The translations under genes and the position numbers were made by a program. Positions 1 through 6,654 of a DNA stretch of 10,418 nt are shown here, piece after piece. The stretch lies in NCBI GenBank assembly GCA_020444765.1, contig JAGRHW010000105.1, positions 1-10,418 on the forward strand. The letters run 5' to 3'. How positions within the stretch are numbered: position 1 is the first letter of the stretch; every line of letters begins with the position of its first letter. Source of the stretch: Gammaproteobacteria bacterium (GTDB taxonomy: Bacteria > Pseudomonadota > Gammaproteobacteria > Granulosicoccales > Granulosicoccaceae). The notes below the pieces were generated by a model. The model did no database searches. It was not told where the DNA came from and saw nothing but the letters and a program-made list of their open reading frames with translations.

Positions 1-1
1 G

Positions 2-513
<512 letters not shown>

Positions 514-514
<1 letters not shown>

Positions 515-1062
515 TGTCTGGGCGACAGAATAGTCAGATTAAACTCATGCTCTGGGATGTCGACGGTGTCTTAACCAACGGAGATATCCACATATCTGCG
601 GAAGGGGAGTGTTTTAAGACATTTAACGTTAAAGACGGGGTAGCTGTTGCACTCTTAAGAATCCACGGTGTGAAAACAGGCGTATTGTCAGGTAAATCAA
701 GTCCTGCGCTGACTACACGATGCAAGCAGTTAGGCCTCGATGTGATCAAAACTGGCATTCACAACAAAATTTCGGCGTTAAGCGAAATTTGTAAAGAGCT
801 GAGTTTAACACCAGAGCAGGTAGCCTACGTTGGCGATGACATAATTGATTTGCAGGTGATTAAAAGAGTTGGATTGTCATTTGCTCCAGTCGACGCTCAC
901 CCGCTGGTTTTGGACTCCGTCGATCACGTGACTATCTGCAAAGGAGGTAGCGGGGTGGCGCGTGAAGCTGCTGAGACGCTTCTCTCCACCTTCGGTTTCA
1001 CGACAGAGTCCATGTACCAACCTCTTGTAGATGAATGGGACTCCACTCCCGTAGTACAATAG
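514..1062 (+). CDS. kdsC: KdsC, 3-deoxy-D-manno-octulosonate 8-phosphate phosphatase
   Basis: HAD-superfamily phosphatase (C0 type, no cap domain) that removes phosphate from Kdo-8-phosphate to release Kdo, the step after KdsA. The protein is 182 residues, normal for the family. Visible motifs are LWDVDGVLTNGD with nucleophile D15 and acid D17, SGKSS at about 59-63 (motif II region), the lysine of HNKISAL at about 83-89, GDDIIDL at 107-113 for Mg2+ binding, and GGSGVARE near 144-151. The start is GTG at 514, overlapping the kdsA stop by one base, with GGAG at 502-505 eight bases upstream; no better start leaves the DxD motif at its usual N-terminal position. Many family members read Gly-Arg where this one reads Gly-Lys (60-61), a conservative change. 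In many gammaproteobacteria kdsC is followed by lptC/lptA; here an IS remnant follows, so this may be a polysaccharide-locus copy or a rearranged one. Confidence 0.93.
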
Positions 1063-1081
1063 AGGTTCTTCGGCTTTTTTT
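1019..1081 (+). terminator. possible Rho-independent terminator overlapping the end of kdsC
   Basis: AACCTCT (1019-1025) is the exact reverse complement of AGAGGTT (1061-1067). Inside, TGTA can pair with TACA across a two-base bulge, and GGGA (1037-1040) with TCCC (1047-1050). Seven T residues follow at 1075-1081. The left arm lies in kdsC and the stop codon is inside the right arm. The seven-base gap between stem and T-tract is longer than usual, so this is a candidate only. Confidence 0.35.
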
Positions 1082-1092
1082 GGGATGGTAAT

Positions 1093-1343
1093 TGTTGACC
1101 TCCTCCCGGAAAACTGGACCACGGTAAAGTAGAAAATTCGGCCATTTAAGATACCCTGAGCAGGGGGAGGAATGGCCTATGAAGAAGACAAAGTACACCG
1201 AAGAACAGATTGTTTTTGCGCTGCGTCAAGCGGAAACGGGGACTCGTGTTGAAGAGATCTGCCGTAAATTCGGGATTTCACAGGCGACATTTTACAATTG
1301 GAAAAAGAAGTTCGGTGGTAGAGGTGTATCGGAATTGCGTCGC
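1093..1343 (+). mobile_element. truncated IS3-family insertion sequence (left end and partial orfA)
   Basis: About 250 bp of an IS3-family element survive. The left end is placed near TGTTGACCTCCTCCCGG at 1093, about 85 bp before an orfA start that has a good ribosome binding site (GGGGGAGG, 1163-1170). The orfA product keeps its helix-turn-helix and then breaks off after VSELRR near 1341-1343, where sequence belonging to the neighbouring minus-strand glycosyltransferase begins. OrfB with its DDE catalytic domain, the frameshift window and the right terminal repeat are all absent, so the element cannot move by itself. The exact left boundary is inferred, because no second end or target duplication is left to compare with. 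Subgroup not assigned with confidence. Confidence 0.75.
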
Positions 1344-1397
1344 CCTAACTGCCGCCGCCCTTTCCAAAAAATTTCCAAATCTACCGAAGGCCGATAA
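1179..1397 (+). pseudogene. truncated IS3-family transposase OrfA
   Basis: OrfA of IS3-family elements is the small DNA-binding partner, normally about 90-100 residues, that is joined to OrfB by frameshifting to form transposase. Here residues 1-55 match the family: MKKTKYTEEQIVFALRQAE, a helix-turn-helix around 21-47 (VEEICRKFGISQATFYNWKK), then GVSELRR. The expected leucine-zipper part (usually beginning LKQLEDEN or similar) is missing. Residues 56-72 are only the antisense of the adjoining glycosyltransferase gene, running by chance to a stop at 1395-1397. The ATG at 1179 has a strong Shine-Dalgarno sequence about eight bases upstream, so a short peptide could still be made, but no transposition function is expected. 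Confidence 0.8.
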
Positions 1398-3319
1398 TCC
1401 TTAGCATATAAAAAATTCAACCGGTCAACAGTGGGTTTATCGATTGAATAAGCTTCACCTTTTCGAGTCTTGGACTTCCAACCGTCCAGGCGGTCAAGGG
1501 GTGTGAGAACGCCTTTTTTCAAAGCAGGGAGGTCATACGGCTGATGATCGGTATAGGCGTAGTCGACCCAGCTTTTTTTACCAAAAAATACCGCAGAAAG
1601 GTTGCTTATAAAGCCTTTTTTATTTTTTACGACCAGCAGCTGAAGCGGTAAAGTCAAAAGCAGGAACAGCGAAAGCGCAAGGTCCATAAGGCGCTTGTTT
1701 CGTCTGGCGTCTTTTTCGGCAATGCGGAATTTGATATCGATGGTGTACAACTCTCCCGCCTTGTTCTTATTGGAGCTGCCAATAACGCTGATACTCTCAT
1801 CCGGAATTATTTTGTATTCGATGCCAGTACCTAGGCGCGACATCCAGCGCAAGATATCCTGTACGGAGACATCCTTACCGCAGAAGATGATTTCATCGAT
1901 GTTGTAGATATGCGAGATTTCCTGAAGCTGCAGAAGACTGCTGAGGAAGTTTTTGCTGTTGCTTTCAGTGGGGGCGACGGTACCGATAAAATTGGTTTGC
2001 AATTGCATTTGATGGAGCAGATATTGCACCCGCTGACTTTCTTCCAGCGAGCCGACAATAACCAGGTTTTTCGGTGCGGGCTGACCGATATCCAGACTAC
2101 CGGTTTTGGCAAAATTCAGGAGTATGCGCACACCCAGTGTAGCCAGCAGGCTCCAGGCCGCGCCAAGCATGATCAGCACGCGGGAACTGCGATATTCCGG
2201 GTTGAGCAGTCCGTAGATGGCTGTCAGAACGATTGTCCCGAGCAACAAGCCTCGCACTACATTGCCCAGGCGTATTTTGGCGTCGTAGCCACCGCTCAGG
2301 TAGATGGCGCTGACCCAAATACCGGTATACAGCGGAAAGTTCAAGTAGAGATTACTGCGACTGAAGTAATCGGCTTGCTGGAAATTATAGTTAGCCCAGA
2401 AGTCCATTAAAAAAAACAGACCGCCATAGATCACCACTGCATCAAAGATCGGCAGCGTCGCCGTTTTTACAAAGTTACCGAGTAGTGTGGTGAAGGCTTT
2501 GAGGTAGATAGCAATCTGCAGCATCAGGACAAACGCTTTTTGCTGATTGCCGGCAAAGTGCTTCCGGGCAAAGATGATCATCGCGTTGTAGAAGGATTTA
2601 ACGTAGTTGAGACTGCCTTTTTTGGTGCTTTCCCCCTTGTAGTGGAGGATAGTCGTTTCCGGGAAGTAGACGTTTTTATAACCCGCCTGCGTCAGCCGGT
2701 AGGAAAGGTCGATATCTTCTCCGTACATAAAAAAGTCTTCATCGAGCAGGCCCGCTTTGTCGAGGGCGGACCGGCGCAGCCACATAAACGCCCCGGCCAG
2801 GATATCCACTTCGTTGGTTTCAAATTCGTCGAGGTAACCCAGGCTGTAGTGGTTGAACAATCGGGATTTCGGAAAGAGTCTGGATAAACCCACTGCTTTG
2901 GTGAAGGCGACAAAAGGCGAGGGGAAGCCCCGTTTGGATTCAGGCAGAAATCTGCCGGACCCGTCGATCATCCGCACGCCCAAACCACCGGTTTCGGGGT
3001 GCTCATCCATAAACCTGATGCATTTCGTAAGCGTGTCTTCCTCGATCACGGTGTCGGGATTGAGCAGCAGGACGTATTCGCCGGTGGATTGCCGAATGGC
3101 CTGATTGTTGGCAACCGAAAATCCGGGATTATCGTCATTGACGATCAGGGTGACATCCGGAAACTTCTCGCGCACCATGGCGACGGAATCGTCGACCGAG
3201 TTGTTATCGACAACAAAGATTTCCACCTCGAGACCGCGGGCAGCCTTGCGTACCGACTGCAGGGCCTGCTCCAGAAAATAGCGGACATTGTAATTGACGA
3301 TGATGATGCTGAGTTTCAT
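1292..3319 (-). CDS. GT2 glycosyltransferase fused to a reduced phosphoglycosyltransferase-like membrane domain
   Basis: A 675-residue protein with two parts. Residues 1-255 form a GT2 (GT-A fold) domain of the rhamnosyltransferase-like kind: SIIIVNYNV at 4-12, VVDNNSVDDS at 36-45, LLNPDT at 85-90 in the DxD position, and GEDIDLSYR at 200-208 as the likely base motif. Hydrophobic stretches follow at about 262-310, 325-342 and 352-402. Next is a nucleotide-binding-like segment (NLVIVGS, 418-424, to about 510), as in WcaJ/WbaP-type proteins. A C-terminal piece resembles polyprenyl-phosphate sugar-1-phosphate transferases (NKRLMDLALSLFLLLTLP, 541-558; FFGKKSWVDY, 578-587; LKKGVLTP, 600-607; AKDYRPSVDLEIFWKG, 639-654) but is shortened and lacks the catalytic DE block. 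ATG 3319 was chosen over 3391 because it puts the GT2 strand at residue 4. The last 15 or so residues come from antisense IS3 DNA. Donor and acceptor unknown; GT2 activity is likely, phosphotransfer doubtful. Confidence 0.85.
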   Translation of the reverse strand: MKLSIIIVNYNVRYFLEQALQSVRKAARGLEVEIFVVDNNSVDDSVAMVREKFPDVTLIVNDDNPGFSVANNQAIRQSTGEYVLLLNPDTVIEEDTLTKCIRFMDEHPETGGLGVRMIDGSGRFLPESKRGFPSPFVAFTKAVGLSRLFPKSRLFNHYSLGYLDEFETNEVDILAGAFMWLRRSALDKAGLLDEDFFMYGEDIDLSYRLTQAGYKNVYFPETTILHYKGESTKKGSLNYVKSFYNAMIIFARKHFAGNQQKAFVLMLQIAIYLKAFTTLLGNFVKTATLPIFDAVVIYGGLFFLMDFWANYNFQQADYFSRSNLYLNFPLYTGIWVSAIYLSGGYDAKIRLGNVVRGLLLGTIVLTAIYGLLNPEYRSSRVLIMLGAAWSLLATLGVRILLNFAKTGSLDIGQPAPKNLVIVGSLEESQRVQYLLHQMQLQTNFIGTVAPTESNSKNFLSSLLQLQEISHIYNIDEIIFCGKDVSVQDILRWMSRLGTGIEYKIIPDESISVIGSSNKNKAGELYTIDIKFRIAEKDARRNKRLMDLALSLFLLLTLPLQLLVVKNKKGFISNLSAVFFGKKSWVDYAYTDHQPYDLPALKKGVLTPLDRLDGWKSKTRKGEAYSIDKPTVDRLNFLYAKDYRPSVDLEIFWKGRRQLGRRNSDTPLPPNFFFQL

Positions 3320-3388
3320 TCGCAGTGGCTCTTGTTGGTCGAGCTTTAACGTGTGATTGAAATAAGTAATTGTCCAGGCAGAGAATTT

Positions 3389-3433
3389 CACAACTGCTGG
3401 TAAGATACCAGAGGCATTCTACCACCAGTTGTG
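3389..3433. repeat. imperfect inverted repeat with a nested alternative hairpin
   Basis: CACAACTGCTGGTA (3389-3402) and TACCACCAGTTGTG (3420-3433) are reverse complements at 13 of 14 positions, separated by 17 bases. Inside, CTGGTA (3397-3402), AGA, TACCAG (3406-3411) forms a perfect six-base stem that would compete with the larger one. The structure lies 70-115 bases upstream of the GT2 start, in what is probably that gene's leader or promoter. It could be a dimeric regulator's operator or an RNA switch between two hairpins. No T-tract follows on either strand, so it is not an ordinary terminator. Confidence 0.65.
3416..3426 (-). promoter_or_regulatory. ops-like (RfaH recruitment) element candidate
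   Basis: On the minus strand this reads GGTGGTAGAAT. The ops consensus GGCGGTAGnnT, known from leaders of long polysaccharide operons, is matched at 8 of 9 fixed positions (C to T at the third). Position, orientation and gene context fit: it lies upstream of a minus-strand polysaccharide gene and in the arm and loop of a hairpin. Against it, an 8-of-9 match can arise by chance, and the gene downstream appears to be a short transcription unit. Confidence 0.25.
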
Positions 3434-3613
3434 ATTTATACTGTAATGACCTCTCGGCCATCTTTTTGTCAAAATATTGACTTGCTCATTTTAACAAAGA
3501 AGGTTGTAATGCCGACTGGCTGAGCAGCCTAAGGCGTGCGGGTGAAGTCTATCCTCTAAAAATTTTATGACATCAGTTAAACGTAAAAATAAACGCCAAA
3601 CGAGGGGATGCTT

Positions 3614-3640
3614 TATACTTACGCCGTTTCTAAAGGGAGT
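3614..3640 (+). promoter_or_regulatory. putative -10 box and ribosome binding site of asnB
   Basis: TATACT at 3614-3619 resembles a sigma-70 -10 box, but no good -35 hexamer lies 16-18 bases upstream. AAAGGGAG at 3632-3639 is a convincing Shine-Dalgarno sequence 11 bases before the GTG start at 3651 and supports that start. The -10 assignment is weak; the ribosome binding site is solid. Confidence 0.4.
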
Positions 3641-3650
3641 TAGTTTTTAA

Positions 3651-5648
3651 GTGTGCGGACTGACTGGACTGATCGACCTTTCGAAGGCGACATCGGCAGA
3701 TCAATTAACGGCATCCGTCCGGCGGATGAATAATACGATCACACACCGTGGCCCGGATTCTGAAGGCATCTGGGTCGACGAAGTTCGAGGCGTGGCACTC
3801 GGACACAGACGACTCTCCATCATCGATCTCTCGCCCTCCGGACAGCAACCCATGCTCTCCGCCAACGATCGCTATGTGATTGCCTACAACGGCGAAATTT
3901 ATAATTTTAAACAAATAAGGGCCGAGCTGGAGAAATCCGGTGAAATCAATTGGCGGGGCAGCTCCGATACCGAGGTGTTACTGGCAGCGATTGTCCGGTT
4001 TGGAGTGCATCAGGCAGTACAGAAATGTGAAGGGATGTTCGCCTTTGCGCTTTATGATCGCGCCGAGCACCAGCTTTACCTTGCCCGGGACCGGATCGGA
4101 GAAAAACCTCTGTTTTATGGTGTCTTCGGGAAGAAGCTCGTCTTCGGCTCATCGCTGGCGGGGTTCGAGGCGCTGGGCTCTTTGCCTTTGACTATAGACA
4201 AAAACGCATTAACTCTCATGATGCGTCACAATCACATTCCGGCGCCTTACAGCATCTACCAACATGTTTCCAAACTGAAGCCGGGCACGATCGCCCGCTT
4301 TGAGCTCAATAGTAAGCAATCTTGGCTGTCTCCACAGCTTACCGCCTATTGGCGATTAGCAGATCAGATTCCGGCAGGCAGTGACCGGCTTGTCAACGAA
4401 GAGCAGGCAATACGAGACTTGGAAACACTGCTTAACGGCGTTGTCAGCGACGCCATGGTATCGGATGTGCCGATTGGCGCGTTTTTGTCTGGCGGCGTCG
4501 ATTCATCATTGATAACGGCGTTGATGCAGGCAAACTCTTCTAGCAGGATTAATACCTTCTCCATCGGCTTCAAGGAAGACGCGTTCAGCGAGGCGGCGTA
4601 TGCCAGGCAGGTAGCGGAGCATCTCGGAACCCACCATACCGAGCTCTACCTCAGTGGGCAGGATGCGCTCGATGTTATTCCGAACCTGGCTGCGATTTAT
4701 GATGAGCCCTTTAGCGATTCCTCACAGATTCCAACTTATCTGGTATCGAAAATGGCCAGGGAGCATGTGACGGTTGCTTTATCGGGCGATGGTGGAGACG
4801 AATTGTTTTGCGGGTACAATCGCTATCTCTTCGGCGATAACATAAGAAAAAAATTAGCGTTTTTGCCCTTGCCGGCGCGAAGGTGGCTGGCAAAGGGGCT
4901 CCGAACGCCGACCATTGATCAATGGAACGGACTTTATCAGGGCTCCGCAAAAATACTTGGTCGGAAGCCAGGACTGAAAAATCTCGGCGACAAAATATAT
5001 AAGGCATCCGACGTTATAGCGTCGAAGTCTGAACGTGAATTGTACCGACGCCTTGTCTCGCACTGGAAATTCCCTGGCCTCTTGATACCAGGCGCAAGCG
5101 AATATAAGACCGAACTGGATGGTGATGTCGGAAAGGGGCTTGGCTTTATCGAGTCTATGATGGCTCTCGATACGGTCAGCTACCTGCCGGATGATATTCT
5201 GGTGAAGGTGGACAGAGCTGCAATGTATAACAGCCTGGAAACCCGTGTTCCGTTTCTTAATCATAGAGTGGTCGAGTTTGCCTGGAGCCTGCCACTGGCC
5301 TTCAAACTCAAGGGTGCAAACGGAAAATACCCACTCAAACAAATCCTGTACAAGCATGTTCCCAAAAAGCTGATTGATCGACCAAAAATGGGCTTTGGCG
5401 TGCCGCTGGGGCAATGGCTACGACACGATCTTCGTGATTGGGCGGAAGATCTTCTCGCTCCCGATCGGCTACAAGAACAACATATATTCGATGTGGCAAT
5501 GGTCCGCAATTGTTGGGCTGATCATCTCTCCGGGAGAACCAACCACCAGTATTATCTGTGGGATATCCTGATATTTCAGGCCTGGCTGAAGGAACGTCAG
5601 CCTGGCTATTTCAGCCAATCAGACAGATCCCTGTGTGCCAGTGTTTGA
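3651..5648 (+). CDS. asnB: AsnB-type glutamine-dependent asparagine synthase / amidotransferase
   Basis: Two-domain cytoplasmic enzyme of 665 residues. The N-terminal class II glutamine amidotransferase domain starts MCGLTGLID with catalytic Cys2, followed by THRGPDSEG (31-39), GHRRLSIIDL (51-60), YNGEIYN (79-85) and SSDTEVLL (104-111); it releases ammonia from glutamine. The C-terminal domain has the ATP pyrophosphatase loop LSGGVDSS (279-286), YDEPFSDSSQIPTY (350-363) and SGDGGDELFCGYNRY (378-392), and activates a carboxylate by adenylation for amide formation. The GTG start is fixed by the need for Cys at position 2. In polysaccharide loci such proteins are often thought to amidate uronic acids or other sugar carboxylates rather than make free asparagine; that is inference here. 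Its 3' end overlaps the convergent sulfotransferase gene by 43 bp, and no terminator is seen between them. Confidence 0.93.
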   Translation: MCGLTGLIDLSKATSADQLTASVRRMNNTITHRGPDSEGIWVDEVRGVALGHRRLSIIDLSPSGQQPMLSANDRYVIAYNGEIYNFKQIRAELEKSGEINWRGSSDTEVLLAAIVRFGVHQAVQKCEGMFAFALYDRAEHQLYLARDRIGEKPLFYGVFGKKLVFGSSLAGFEALGSLPLTIDKNALTLMMRHNHIPAPYSIYQHVSKLKPGTIARFELNSKQSWLSPQLTAYWRLADQIPAGSDRLVNEEQAIRDLETLLNGVVSDAMVSDVPIGAFLSGGVDSSLITALMQANSSSRINTFSIGFKEDAFSEAAYARQVAEHLGTHHTELYLSGQDALDVIPNLAAIYDEPFSDSSQIPTYLVSKMAREHVTVALSGDGGDELFCGYNRYLFGDNIRKKLAFLPLPARRWLAKGLRTPTIDQWNGLYQGSAKILGRKPGLKNLGDKIYKASDVIASKSERELYRRLVSHWKFPGLLIPGASEYKTELDGDVGKGLGFIESMMALDTVSYLPDDILVKVDRAAMYNSLETRVPFLNHRVVEFAWSLPLAFKLKGANGKYPLKQILYKHVPKKLIDRPKMGFGVPLGQWLRHDLRDWAEDLLAPDRLQEQHIFDVAMVRNCWADHLSGRTNHQYYLWDILIFQAWLKERQPGYFSQSDRSLCASV

Positions 5649-6541
5649 AGTCTAAGAATATCGGATCGGTAGTGATTGACGATATCCAATCGCACCGCCT
5701 CCGGTAATTCGGCACGTTTAGTTTCAACGGAGTTCAGTGCTGACAAACGGGACAGAATACCGAGTTTTCTGATACCCAAAAGCGTTTTGATTTTCGATGC
5801 CAGCTTAAGCATGAATTGAGGGGGTTCTTTTATAAATCTTCCTAAAACTCGGTTTTTAATAGTTCGGTTTTTATTTATTTTTTCAAATTTACCGAGTGGA
5901 ACCTGTTCGATGCCGAGAAATGATAACGTGTCCGAAAAAACACTTTCAGTATTGGCTTTGAAGTCATCATAAAAGATGATAAAGACCTGGCTTTTAGGAA
6001 AAAACTTTAGAACGTTTTCAATTTGCGCGCTGTAATTGGCGATTTTATTATAGTCAAGAAGCCGGGGTTCTTTGCAGAGTTTTGGATAGGACGCTCTTTT
6101 CTTATTGTTTAAAGACGATTGCCAGGCTTGCGTAAAATCCAGTATGTCGTCGTTAAACGTAATGACCGCCTGGTTATGCATTGAATAGACCATTTCGTCA
6201 GGTCGTCGGAGCATAATGATTATTTTCGAAGCAGGATCGAATGCGTGTATTTTTTCTATGGCTTTTTCACTAAACAGATACCAGACGGAGGCTTCCATTA
6301 TTATTTTATGTTGATCACCAGCCTCTTTAAACAGTTCCAGATATTTGTCCAAATCATTATATTTGGACTTTTTCGGCATATCCTCGTAAACAAAGTGATG
6401 CGGTTCCTTTGGCGACGAGACGAAAACCTGTGGATGAGCTCGTAAATATTCCGAGAGTGCGGTGGTTCCGCATTTTGGCGCACCGACAATAAACGTATTC
6501 GGTTTTTTTATACTGCTTTGCGATGATTTATACTGCTTCAT
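5606..6541 (-). CDS. PAPS-dependent sulfotransferase
   Basis: A 311-residue member of the sulfotransferase family that moves sulfate from PAPS to a hydroxyl or amine. The 5'-phosphosulfate loop is FIVGAPKCGTTAL (17-29, Lys23), followed by HPQVFVSSPKEPHHF (36-50), typical of bacterial carbohydrate sulfotransferases. The 3'-phosphate site is LRRPDEMVYSMH (111-122), with Arg112/113 and Ser120, and FIIFYDDF (187-194) is the usual later strand. No signal peptide or membrane anchor is visible, so it should act in the cytoplasm on a nucleotide- or lipid-linked sugar. It is transcribed against its neighbours and is markedly AT-rich: about 35% GC over five 60-base lines counted by hand, against about 60% in two lines of asnB, suggesting separate acquisition. 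The ATG at 6541 has only a weak AAAG upstream. The acceptor is unknown. Confidence 0.88.
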   Translation of the reverse strand: MKQYKSSQSSIKKPNTFIVGAPKCGTTALSEYLRAHPQVFVSSPKEPHHFVYEDMPKKSKYNDLDKYLELFKEAGDQHKIIMEASVWYLFSEKAIEKIHAFDPASKIIIMLRRPDEMVYSMHNQAVITFNDDILDFTQAWQSSLNNKKRASYPKLCKEPRLLDYNKIANYSAQIENVLKFFPKSQVFIIFYDDFKANTESVFSDTLSFLGIEQVPLGKFEKINKNRTIKNRVLGRFIKEPPQFMLKLASKIKTLLGIRKLGILSRLSALNSVETKRAELPEAVRLDIVNHYRSDILRLQTLAHRDLSDWLK

Positions 6542-6560
6542 TTTTAGCTTTTCAAATAAA

Positions 6561-6589
6561 GATTGGCGTAACTCTCCCGGCAGCCAATC
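6561..6589. repeat. short inverted repeat in the divergent sulfotransferase-flippase intergenic region
   Basis: GATTGGC (6561-6567) and GCCAATC (6583-6589) are perfect reverse complements separated by 15 bases. They lie 20-48 bases upstream of the sulfotransferase start, between two divergent genes, where a regulator could bind. A seven-base repeat of this kind can also be chance. The rest of the region (6542-6654) is AT-rich and has -10-like strings such as TACTAT (6603-6608), without a convincing -35. Confidence 0.35.
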
Positions 6590-6654
6590 GAGTTTAAGTA
6601 CATACTATATGGTTTTTTATTTGATGGCTATCCAGAAATATTTTGTTTGGCACT

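Larger units (their letters stand above)
3320..3650. other. divergent intergenic region between the GT2 fusion gene and asnB
   Basis: This 331-bp stretch must hold promoters for both flanking genes. It contains a large inverted repeat (3389-3433), an ops-like octamer on the minus strand and a -10-like box before asnB, all listed separately. On the minus strand a perfect TTGACA lies at 3467-3472, but the best -10-like hexamer, TATAAA at 3435-3440, is about 26 bases away, too far for a standard sigma-70 promoter. The part from about 3480 to 3610 is AT-rich; I see no gene, tRNA or further repeat in it. Confidence 0.6.

Noticed and set aside
1910..2410. 166-codon plus-strand open frame
   Set aside because: It lies fully antisense to the GT2 fusion gene, has no family features, and its composition is explained by the opposite strand's codons.
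2540..2887. 115-codon plus-strand open frame antisense to the GT2 domain
   Set aside because: It mirrors the conserved GEDIDLSYR region in reverse and shows no independent coding signal.
3320..3391. A longer GT2 start at 3391 adding 24 residues
   Set aside because: The extra residues (MKFSAWTITYFNHTLK...) do not look like a GT2 N-terminus, while MKLSIIIVNYNV at 3319 is exactly how the family begins.
3435..3472. Minus-strand promoter from TTGACA (3467-3472) and TATAAA (3435-3440)
   Set aside because: The spacer is about 26 bases, well beyond the 16-18 used by sigma-70; the hexamer at the correct distance (TCATTA) is a poor -10.
4854..5414. 186-codon minus-strand open frame inside asnB
   Set aside because: asnB motifs and domain continuity cover the same bases; the antisense protein has no recognisable domain or ribosome binding site support.
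6643..6654. TTG start for the flippase at 6643
   Set aside because: TTG is rare, there is no Shine-Dalgarno sequence before it, and the ATG at 6655 already gives a complete family N-terminus; still possible.
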